Assembly (NCBI GenBank): GCA_031287245.1
Contig: JAITTD010000163.1
Location: forward strand, 1 to 6,529
Length of the DNA stretch: 6,529 nucleotides
DNA from: Bacteroidales bacterium
Lineage (GTDB): Bacteria > Bacteroidota > Bacteroidia > Bacteroidales > UBA4181
Direction of reading: 5' to 3'
Shown: positions 1-5,585 of the stretch, piece by piece
How the letters are laid out: each line of letters begins with the position of its first letter
How positions within the stretch are numbered: the first letter of the stretch is position 1
Made by a program: the position numbers and the translations under genes
The notes under the pieces: generated by a model
Database searches by the model: none
Seen by the model: the letters and a program-made list of their open reading frames with translations, nothing else
Told to the model about the DNA's origin: nothing

Positions 1-24
1 GCCCGAAGGGCTTGATTTTCATAA

Positions 25-52
25 CCGCAGGCGAGCGAAGCGTTGCCTGCGG
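25..52. repeat. Hairpin just inside the left arm of the inverted-repeat element
   Basis: CCGCAGGC (25-32) pairs with GCCTGCGG (45-52). The stem extends by a G-T and an A-T pair to 10 base pairs and leaves an 8-base loop. A related but diverged hairpin occupies the equivalent place at the other end (322-342). Both share the CCGCAGG core of the terminal inverted repeat, so each end carries its own stem-loop. The right-hand one can also pair with the left arm. No T-run follows, so it does not look like a terminator. Confidence 0.6.
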
Positions 53-130
53 TAGTGCGAACACACGAACACTACTGCCTGAAAGGCAGCACTAAGGAGT
101 CGTCAATCAATAAATGTATCAATTTATGTA

Positions 131-235
131 TCCCCTAACGGGGAATTGAGGTGGGACATTGAGATTTATTTCTATTGATATGAATGTCCTACGGACAAGC
201 GAATATTCCCCGTTAGGGGAAACATATCAATAGAA
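131..235. repeat. Nested pair of perfect inverted repeats inside the element
   Basis: TCCCCTAACGGGGAAT at 131-146 is the exact reverse complement of 205-220 (16 bases). TTCTATTGATATG at 170-182 is the exact reverse complement of 223-235 (13 bases). The two pairs interlock (131, 170, 205, 223) rather than nest, so both cannot form in one simple stem. Each CCCCTAACGGGG is also a self-hairpin with a TAAC loop. A third pair, GGACATT 154-160 with AATGTCC 183-189, competes with the local hairpin TGTCC-tac-GGACA at 185-197. The arrangement suggests either alternative folds or copies of one repeat family inserted in opposite directions. Confidence 0.6.
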
Positions 236-321
236 AACAGGATACAGGCATCCTCCAAAACCTCATAGAGGTTTCACAATATAATCGAGGTTATTTATTT
301 TTCGTTCCTAAAAGGCTTCTG

Positions 322-342
322 CCGTAGGTCGATGACCTGCGG
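322..342. repeat. Hairpin just inside the right arm of the inverted-repeat element
   Basis: CCGTAGGTC (322-330) and GACCTGCGG (334-342) form a 9-pair stem, one pair being T-G, closed by the loop GAT. It is the counterpart of the stem at 25-52, with which it shares the CCTGCGG sequence in opposite orientation. No poly-T follows on either strand close enough to call a terminator. Confidence 0.55.
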
Positions 343-380
343 TTATGAAAATCCCGCCCATTCGGGCGAAAAGAGAATGT

Positions 381-442
381 TTCGAGTTTCGAGTTTCGAA
401 CTCAAAACTTTAAACCTTAAACTCAAAACCGAAACTTTAAAC
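381..442. repeat. Low-complexity direct-repeat block upstream of purL
   Basis: TTTCGAG occurs twice in tandem from about 380, followed by TTTCGAACTC, which makes the small palindrome GAGTT-tcg-AACTC. AACTCAAAAC occurs at 399-408 and 420-429. AAACTTTAAAC occurs at 405-415 and 432-442. The block is non-coding on both strands as far as I can see. It lies before the purL promoter, between the inverted-repeat element and a third copy of GCCCGAAGG at 447-455. It is best read as simple-sequence intergenic filler created by slippage. I see no regulatory motif in it. Confidence 0.55.
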
Positions 443-528
443 TCCAGCCCGAAGGACCGATCATGCCCTTTGCCTGTGAAAAATATAGCACCTCAAAAAA
501 AGATTTAGCCGTTTTTTCATTGCACGCG

Positions 529-560
529 CTTGGAAATCTGAGAATTTTCATCTACTTTTG
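529..560 (+). promoter_or_regulatory. Bacteroidetes-type promoter of purL
   Basis: TACTTTTG at 553-560 fits the -7 consensus TAnnTTTG exactly. CTTG at 529-532, 20 bases upstream, is a three-of-four match to the -33 element TTTG at the expected distance. Transcription would then start near 567, giving a 5' leader of about 16 bases before the ATG at 583. This site lies downstream of the ATG at 463, which argues that the longer reading of purL is not translated. Confidence 0.6.
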
Positions 561-582
561 TCCTTCCAAAACCTTGCGTATT

Positions 583-3500
583 ATGATATACTTTTTTCGT
601 AATAAATTTGAAGAGATAATAGCTGTTCAGTCGGTTCATGAGTTATCACAACCGGATATAGCCAAACTGGAATGGTTGTTTGGCGAGGCTGAACGCCTTG
701 ATGCACCGACTGCTAACGGCTGGTTTGTAGGACCGCGCCGCGAAATGGTTACTCCTTGGAGTACCAACGCCGTCGATATTACCCTGAATATGAATATAAC
801 CGGCATTGTCCGCATTGAGCGTTTTTTTGTCACCACGCCGCCTAAAGAGAACGCACCACTGACCTACGACCCTATGCTTCAAGCGCTTTACGAGCGATTG
901 GACAACAGTGTGTTTACCATCGACTTGCAGCCAGAGCCTGTCCGCTACATTGACGACATAGCCGCCTACAACCAACAGGAAGGGCTGGCACTCAACAGCG
1001 ACGAAATAGCCTATCTCGAAGGCTTACAGGTGAAGATAGGGCGCAAACTCACCGACAGCGAGATTTTCGGCTTCTCGCAGGTCAACTCCGAACACTGCCG
1101 CCACAAGATTTTCAACGGGCGTTTTGTGATTGACGGCGCGGAAAAACCCGATTCGCTGTTCGGACTGATTCGCCGCACGTCGGAAACCAATCCCAACCTC
1201 ATTGTGAGCGCCTACAAAGACAACTGCGCGTTCATTGAAGGATCGGAAATAAAGCGTTTCGTCCCTGAACGCGGCGATGAACCTTCCCATTTCACGATAC
1301 GCACGGAAGATACTGTCATTTCACTAAAAGCCGAAACCCATAACTTTCCCACTACCGTAGAGCCTTTCAACGGAGCAGCAACCGGCAGTGGAGGCGAAAT
1401 TCGTGACCGCCTTGCAGGAGGCAAAGGCTCTATTCCTGTGGCAGGAACGGCTGTTTATATGACATCCTACCCGCGTTTTGAGGAAACAGGGCGTATCTGG
1501 GAAAAAATTACACCGCCGCGCCGTTGGCTTTACCAAGCGCCATTGGATATTTTGATTAAAGCGTCCAACGGTGCAAGCGATTTCGGCAACAAATTCGGGC
1601 AACCGCTTATCTGCGGAAGTCTGCTCACTTACGAACACACTGAAGGTACGCAGAAATTCGGCTTTGATAAAGTGGTTATGCTGGCGGGAGGTATTGGCTT
1701 TGCCCGCAAAAGCGACAGTATCAAGGGTACGCCTGAGATTGGCGATAAGGTGGTGCTGCTTGGCGGAGACAATTACCGAATAGGTATGGGAGGTGGCGCT
1801 GTATCATCGGTGGATACAGGAGAATACAAAAATTCTATTGAGTTGAACGCCGTGCAACGCTCCAACCCGGAGATGCAAAAGCGTGTAGCCAATGCTATCC
1901 GAGCCTTGGCTGAAAGCGAAACAAATCCCATCGTATCCATACACGACCACGGCGCAGGAGGACATCTCAACTGTCTGTCGGAGTTGGTGGAAGCCACCGG
2001 CGGGAAGATTGACCTCAGCCGCCTGCCAATCGGCGACCCGACACTGTCCGACAAGGAAATTGTGGGCAATGAATCGCAGGAGCGGATGGGGCTTATCCTG
2101 AAAGATAAAGACGTGGATACTTTGAGCCGTATTGCCGAACGCGAACGTGCACCGATGTACGTGATTGGCGAGACTACGGGCGACCATCGCTTTACCGTTG
2201 AAAACTCGCATACCAACGAAAAACCCATCGACCTGCTGCTGGAAGATATGTTTGGCAACACGCCCAAGACGGTGATAACTGATAACAGCGCTGTGAAGCC
2301 CGATTTCGAACCGCTTGACTATGAAACTCACCGCTTGCAAGAGTATGTAGAAAGCCTGCTTCAGTTAGAGGCGGTGGCGTGTAAGGACTGGTTGACCAAT
2401 AAAGTGGACCGCTCGGTAACAGGGTTGATTGCCTTACAGCAGACCGTCGGCGAGATACAACTTCCGCTGAATAATCTTGGCGTGGCAGCATTGGACTATC
2501 AGGGCGTCAAAGGCATAGCCACTTCCATAGGACACGCACCGGGTGTGGCTTTGCTCGATGCCGCCGCCGGAAGCCGTATGGCTATTGCCGAAGCATTGAC
2601 CAATCTTGTGTGGGCACATTTAGAATCGGGACTGAAAGGCGTATCTCTGAGCGCCAACTGGATGTGGCCCTGCAAAAACGAGGGCGAAGACGCGCTTTTG
2701 TACGATGCTGTGGAAGCCGCATCCAAATTTGCCATAGATCTCGGTATCAACATTCCCACAGGGAAAGACTCGCTTTCGATGACGCAGAAATATCCTGACG
2801 GAGAGGCGGTTTTATCACCAGGAACGGTGATTATATCTACCGTTTCGCAGGTGTCGAACATTCGCAGGGTAGTACGCCCCCTATTGAAGAACGATGAAAC
2901 GACTCATATTCTGTATATTGATCTGTCAAAAATACCGTTTGCGCTCGGCGGAAGCAGTTTTGCGCAGATATTGGGCAAAATGGGCGACACTGTGCCCGAC
3001 ATTGCCGATACGGAATATTTTGCAAAGGTGTTTGATGTGATACAACGACTCATTGGCAAGGAAATGATTGTTGCGGGGCACGATGTGTCGTCAGGCGGAC
3101 TGATTACGACGCTGCTTGAAATGTGCTTCGCCAACAAGGACGGCGGCATGGAAGTCGATTTGACGGATATTTCCGCTGAACGTGGGGGCAAAGCGCCTGA
3201 TGTAGTACGGTTGTTGTGTTCCGAAAACCCTGCACTCATCATACAAATCAACGAAGCAGACAGCGTGAAGGTGCACGAAATGTTCGGAGCGGCGGGAGTG
3301 AAGATTTATACCATCGGGAAGCCCATTAGCAAGCGTTTTCTGCGCGTTTTCTGCGAAAGCGGAAAGTACAAATTCGACATTGACCAATTGCGCGACTTGT
3401 GGTTTAAAACGTCTTACCTGCTGGATTGCCGTCAAAGCGGAAAGAAAAAAGCAACTGAGCGATTCAGTAACTATAAATTTCAGCCGCTTGAATATCAATT

Positions 3501-4320
3501 TCCTGCACACTTTAAAGGCTCATTTGCTCAATATGACATTCATCCCGAAAGAGTGACTCCGACAGGCGTGAAAGCGGCAATCATTCGCGAAAAAGGCTCG
3601 CAGTGCGACCGCGAAACGGCATGGATGATGTATCTTGCAGGGATGGACGTGAAAGACGTACATACTTCCGACCTGATTGATGGAAGAGAAACGCTCGACG
3701 ACGTGAATATGATTGTTTTTGTAGGCGGATTCTCAAATTCCGATGTATTAGGCTCTGCAAAGGGCTGGGCAGGCGCTCTTCTGTACAACGAGAAAGCAAA
3801 ATCTGCACTTGACCGCTTCTACGCACGACAGGATACGCTGAGTCTCGGTATTTGCAACGGCTGTCAATTAATGATAGAGTTGGGACTGCTCTATCCGCAC
3901 GAGAAGCCGCAAGTCACAATGGTACACAATGATTCCCGCAAGTTTGAGAGCGCCTTTGTGAACGTAACCATCCCCGACAACCATTCGGTAATGCTGCGAT
4001 CGCTGGCTGGCGCACGCTTAGGTATTTGGGTGGCGCACGGCGAAGGAAAATTCAGCCTGCCGCTGCCGCAGGAACGCTACCACGCAGGAATGTATTTCAG
4101 TTACGATGCCTATCCAGCCAATCCCAACGGCTCGCCCGACGGCATAGCTGCCCTTTACAGCGACGATGGACGCCACATAGCCATGATGCCTCACCCCGAA
4201 CGTGCCATATATCCATGGAATTGGGCTTATTATCCCGAAGAACGCCGCTACGACCAGGTGACGCCTTGGGTAGAAGCGTTTGTAAACGCGACAGAATGGA
4301 TACAGGCGAAAAAAGGGTGA
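583..4320 (+). CDS. purL: Phosphoribosylformylglycinamidine (FGAM) synthase, single-chain form
   Basis: The product (1245 residues from ATG 583) is cytosolic and makes FGAM from FGAR, ATP and glutamine, the fourth step of de novo purine synthesis. An N-terminal PurS-like domain covers roughly residues 1-150. It is followed by the linker with SEHCRHK (169-175). The first synthetase half carries KAETHNFP (249-256), GAATGSGGEIRD (264-275), HDHGAGGH (454-461) and GNESQERM (495-502). The second, degenerate half carries GKDSLSM (727-733) and GHDVSSGG (832-839). A class I glutaminase domain runs from about 995 to the end, with nucleophile Cys1091 in GICNGCQ and His1204/Glu1206 in MPHPE, so the triad looks intact. 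The frame is open back to an ATG at 463. However, those 40 extra residues contain the promoter and look unlike PurL, whereas MIYFFRNKFEEIIAVQS resembles the start of Bacteroides homologues. No other purine gene is adjacent. The stop codon lies in a tandem repeat. Confidence 0.97.
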   Translation: MIYFFRNKFEEIIAVQSVHELSQPDIAKLEWLFGEAERLDAPTANGWFVGPRREMVTPWSTNAVDITLNMNITGIVRIERFFVTTPPKENAPLTYDPMLQALYERLDNSVFTIDLQPEPVRYIDDIAAYNQQEGLALNSDEIAYLEGLQVKIGRKLTDSEIFGFSQVNSEHCRHKIFNGRFVIDGAEKPDSLFGLIRRTSETNPNLIVSAYKDNCAFIEGSEIKRFVPERGDEPSHFTIRTEDTVISLKAETHNFPTTVEPFNGAATGSGGEIRDRLAGGKGSIPVAGTAVYMTSYPRFEETGRIWEKITPPRRWLYQAPLDILIKASNGASDFGNKFGQPLICGSLLTYEHTEGTQKFGFDKVVMLAGGIGFARKSDSIKGTPEIGDKVVLLGGDNYRIGMGGGAVSSVDTGEYKNSIELNAVQRSNPEMQKRVANAIRALAESETNPIVSIHDHGAGGHLNCLSELVEATGGKIDLSRLPIGDPTLSDKEIVGNESQERMGLILKDKDVDTLSRIAERERAPMYVIGETTGDHRFTVENSHTNEKPIDLLLEDMFGNTPKTVITDNSAVKPDFEPLDYETHRLQEYVESLLQLEAVACKDWLTNKVDRSVTGLIALQQTVGEIQLPLNNLGVAALDYQGVKGIATSIGHAPGVALLDAAAGSRMAIAEALTNLVWAHLESGLKGVSLSANWMWPCKNEGEDALLYDAVEAASKFAIDLGINIPTGKDSLSMTQKYPDGEAVLSPGTVIISTVSQVSNIRRVVRPLLKNDETTHILYIDLSKIPFALGGSSFAQILGKMGDTVPDIADTEYFAKVFDVIQRLIGKEMIVAGHDVSSGGLITTLLEMCFANKDGGMEVDLTDISAERGGKAPDVVRLLCSENPALIIQINEADSVKVHEMFGAAGVKIYTIGKPISKRFLRVFCESGKYKFDIDQLRDLWFKTSYLLDCRQSGKKKATERFSNYKFQPLEYQFPAHFKGSFAQYDIHPERVTPTGVKAAIIREKGSQCDRETAWMMYLAGMDVKDVHTSDLIDGRETLDDVNMIVFVGGFSNSDVLGSAKGWAGALLYNEKAKSALDRFYARQDTLSLGICNGCQLMIELGLLYPHEKPQVTMVHNDSRKFESAFVNVTIPDNHSVMLRSLAGARLGIWVAHGEGKFSLPLPQERYHAGMYFSYDAYPANPNGSPDGIAALYSDDGRHIAMMPHPERAIYPWNWAYYPEERRYDQVTPWVEAFVNATEWIQAKKG

Positions 4321-4411
4321 TTCAATTGTGACACTGTGATTCAATTGTGATTCAATTGTGATTCATTGTGATTCAATTGTGATTCAATTGTGATTCATTG
4401 TGATTCATTGT
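4319..4411. repeat. Tandem 11/10-base repeat array at the 3' end of purL
   Basis: Copies of GATTCAATTGT start at 4319, 4338, 4349, 4370 and 4381. Shorter copies GATTCATTGT (one A removed) start at 4360, 4392 and 4402. One degenerate unit (GACACTGT) lies at 4330-4337. The first unit includes the last two bases of the purL TGA stop, so the array starts within the stop codon. Each full unit contains the palindrome CAATTG. The mixture of 11- and 10-base units means the array keeps no reading frame. It looks like slippage-generated sequence and I see no coding or protein-binding signal that would explain it. Confidence 0.85.
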
Positions 4412-4421
4412 TCATTACTTT

Positions 4422-4450
4422 ACGGGAGGCGTTTCCCCGTTTTCTCGTTT
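4422..4450 (+). terminator. Weak candidate intrinsic terminator for purL
   Basis: ACGGG at 4422-4426 can pair with CCCGT at 4436-4440 across a 9-base loop, and the next bases are TTTCTCGTTT. A short GC-rich stem followed by a T-rich stretch is the right shape for a rho-independent terminator on the + strand. The stem has only five pairs and the T-run is interrupted. Its right half belongs to the octamer repeat array, so the pairing may be coincidental. On the - strand the hairpin is followed by AAAGT, so it would not serve the hydrolase gene. Confidence 0.3.
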
Positions 4451-4549
4451 ATCCGTTCACTCGTTTATCCGTTCACTCGTTTATCCGTTCACTCGTTTCC
4501 CCGTTCACTCGTTTCCCCGTTCACTCGTTTCCCCGTTTTCTCGTTTCTC
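4430..4549. repeat. Array of fifteen 8-base units abutting the hydrolase stop codon
   Basis: The 120 bases split without remainder into 15 octamers that all begin CGTT. Most alternate as CGTTCACT with CGTTTATC or CGTTTCCC, giving an apparent 16-base period from 4438. The ends carry CGTTTTCT and CGTTTCTC. Read on the - strand the units are of the form RRNRAACG. The array stops exactly at 4549, the base before the hydrolase stop codon (4550-4552, read TAG on the - strand). Variants are not random: the CGTTTATC partners cluster at the left and the CGTTTCCC partners at the right, as expected from block duplication. Eight is not a multiple of three and I see no gene here. Confidence 0.9.
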
Positions 4550-5452
4550 CTATTTGAGGACAGTGTGTCCCAGCCAACTTTCCAAAGAAACGCTCCATGC
4601 CTGATATTGCGCGTTTGAAGGATTCGTTCCCCAGCCATGACCTCCCGATGGGATGATATGCAGCGATGCAGGTATCTGAAACTGTTTAAGCGCCATATAA
4701 AACTCAACGCTGTTGCGAGGGAGCACACCGGTGTCATCGTCGCTCAGGATAAGAAAGGTGGGCGGAGTCATTTCCGTCACTTGTTCCTCGTTGGAGTACA
4801 GTTTTTCCAATTCGGGTTTGTAGTCTTCGCCCAAGAGGTTTTTGCGGGAACCTTCGTGCGTAAACCCATCCCGCATAGTGATGACAGGATAGAATAAAAT
4901 CATGAAATCAGGGCGGCAACTCAGCCTTTCAATTTCATCCCTCGACTTGGAATTTCCTTTATCAAAATGAGTACCTGCCGTAGATGCAAGATGACCGCCC
5001 GCCGAAAAGCCTGATATTCCTATTTTACCCGGATCTATATTCCATTTTTTGGCATTATACCTGACTGTACGGATTGCTCGTTGAGCATCTTTCAACGGTA
5101 TGAAATGAAAACCATTGGGCAGGCGATATTTCAGCACGACGCCCGTAATTCCTTTGGTTGTCAGCCATTTGGCGAAATCGTGCCCTTCGTGGAAGATTGC
5201 CTCGCCTGCATAACCGCCACCGGGGCAAATAATGACAGCGGCGCCGGTATTATTCTTGTTTTCAGGACGATAAACGTACAATTTTGCGGTAGAAATATTT
5301 CTTACAAAGAAATTATTTTCAGTAAGTTCATTTTCAACTATCCCATTGTTTTCTGTGGTTCCATCCGGCCACAATACGGTTTCGGTAAAATTTTGCGCTA
5401 CGGACATTTTACAAACAGCCATAAAACAAACCAAATAAACTATTTTCTTCAT
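4550..5452 (-). CDS. Secreted alpha/beta-hydrolase, probable carbohydrate acetyl-esterase
   Basis: The product has 300 residues. The N-terminus is a type I signal peptide (KK, hydrophobic core IVYLVCFMAVC, likely cleavage after SVA at 17-19), so it should act in the periplasm or outside. The fold is the Aes/acetyl-esterase type. CPGGGY (76-81) stands at the oxyanion-hole position usually written HGGG. Next come HEGHDFAKWL, VVLKYRLP and the nucleophile elbow GFSAGGH (148-154) with Ser150. The acid is in SDDDTGVLP (237-245), probably Asp239 or Asp240, and His272 lies in GGHGWG. Similar Bacteroidetes proteins are usually named acetylxylan esterase or xylanase-linked esterase, so removal of acyl groups from plant or other glycans is a reasonable inference, but the substrate cannot be read from the sequence. 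It stands alone, convergent with purL and divergent from the Wzz-like gene. No polysaccharide-utilisation partner (SusC/SusD) is in view. Confidence 0.88.
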   Translation of the reverse strand: MKKIVYLVCFMAVCKMSVAQNFTETVLWPDGTTENNGIVENELTENNFFVRNISTAKLYVYRPENKNNTGAAVIICPGGGYAGEAIFHEGHDFAKWLTTKGITGVVLKYRLPNGFHFIPLKDAQRAIRTVRYNAKKWNIDPGKIGISGFSAGGHLASTAGTHFDKGNSKSRDEIERLSCRPDFMILFYPVITMRDGFTHEGSRKNLLGEDYKPELEKLYSNEEQVTEMTPPTFLILSDDDTGVLPRNSVEFYMALKQFQIPASLHIIPSGGHGWGTNPSNAQYQAWSVSLESWLGHTVLK

Positions 5453-5478
5453 ATCGTTTATACATTAAAATAATAAGA

Positions 5479-5486
5479 CAAAAGTA
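5479..5486 (-). promoter_or_regulatory. -7 promoter box of the hydrolase gene
   Basis: Read on the - strand, 5486 to 5479 is TACTTTTG, an exact fit to TAnnTTTG and identical to the purL box. It ends 26 bases before the ATG at 5452. I find no TTTG at the expected -33 distance, where the sequence is only A/T-rich, so the upstream half is weak. The start codon has no Shine-Dalgarno match. Confidence 0.5.
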
Positions 5487-5523
5487 ATAAACGTTTTTGA
5501 TATATTTTTAAATGCACAATTTT

Positions 5524-5559
5524 TTTGTTTCTCTTTCTCAAAAAAAATACTTATTTTTG
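5524..5559 (+). promoter_or_regulatory. Promoter of the Wzz-like gene
   Basis: TATTTTTG at 5552-5559 fits TAnnTTTG and ends 26 bases before the ATG at 5586. A perfect TTTG at 5524-5527 sits 24 bases upstream, longer than the usual 19-21. TTTC at 5528-5531 has the better spacing (20) but one mismatch. The surrounding A/T-rich sequence makes chance matches more likely than at purL. With the opposing hydrolase box it forms a divergent promoter region. Confidence 0.45.
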
Positions 5560-5585
5560 AATCTTTAATTTATAGTGCATTTACA

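Larger units (their letters stand above)
1..368. repeat. Palindrome-rich element bounded by inverted repeats (MITE- or REP-like)
   Basis: The two ends are inverted copies of each other. GATTTTCATAACCGCAGG at 14-31 is matched perfectly by its reverse complement at 336-353. The match continues outward imperfectly, since GCCCGAAGGGC at 1-11 corresponds to the reverse complement of GCCCATTCGGGC at 356-367. The arms are therefore about 31 bases. Inside lie many hairpins with 3-4 base loops: 75-89 (CTGCCT-gaa-AGGCAG), 132-143 (CCCC-taac-GGGG), 185-197 (TGTCC-tac-GGACA), 258-274 (AAACCTC-ata-GAGGTTT) and 355-368 (CGCCC-attc-GGGCG). Larger stems sit just inside each end at 25-52 and 322-342. I see no open frame and no transposase. 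Terminal inverted repeats without a coding region fit a non-autonomous mobile element or a clustered REP-type repeat. The left end coincides with the window edge, so the true boundary and any target-site duplication cannot be judged. Confidence 0.6.

Noticed and set aside
1..9. 9-base direct repeat (1-9 and 447-455) as a target-site duplication
   Set aside because: The first copy is part of the terminal inverted-repeat arm rather than outside it, and the window edge hides the true left flank.
1..20. GCCC-gaa-GGGC followed by TTGATTTTC as a terminator for a gene left of the window
   Set aside because: The stem is only four pairs, the T-run is broken, and the sequence is part of the inverted-repeat arm also present in reverse at 336-367. 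No upstream gene is visible to support it.
1..462. Structured riboswitch controlling purL
   Set aside because: The purL promoter box ends at 560 and the expected leader is only about 16 bases, so the hairpins upstream would not be part of the purL mRNA. No purine-riboswitch core was recognised.
463..582. Forty-residue N-terminal extension or leader peptide of PurL
   Set aside because: It overlaps a well-placed promoter, does not resemble PurL, and has no signal-peptide features. It is open by chance ahead of the ATG at 583.
636..3826. Several open frames of 60-180 codons on the opposite strand and in other frames of purL
   Set aside because: They lie inside a strongly conserved gene with intact motifs, have no recognisable domains, and are rich in Arg, Ser and Cys as expected of frame shadows.
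4430..4549. CRISPR array
   Set aside because: Units are 8-16 bases with no unique spacers of constant length, and no cas genes are present. This is a simple tandem repeat.
4400..4618. Open frame on the + strand across the octamer array, giving a repetitive Phe/Ser/Arg/Val peptide
   Set aside because: It is a translation of the tandem repeat running into the antisense of the hydrolase 3' end. The period of 8 does not keep frame and there is no promoter or conserved content.
5081..5473. Open frame of 130 codons on the + strand, antisense to the hydrolase
   Set aside because: The - strand frame carries a signal peptide and complete catalytic motifs. The antisense product has no recognisable feature and no promoter box.
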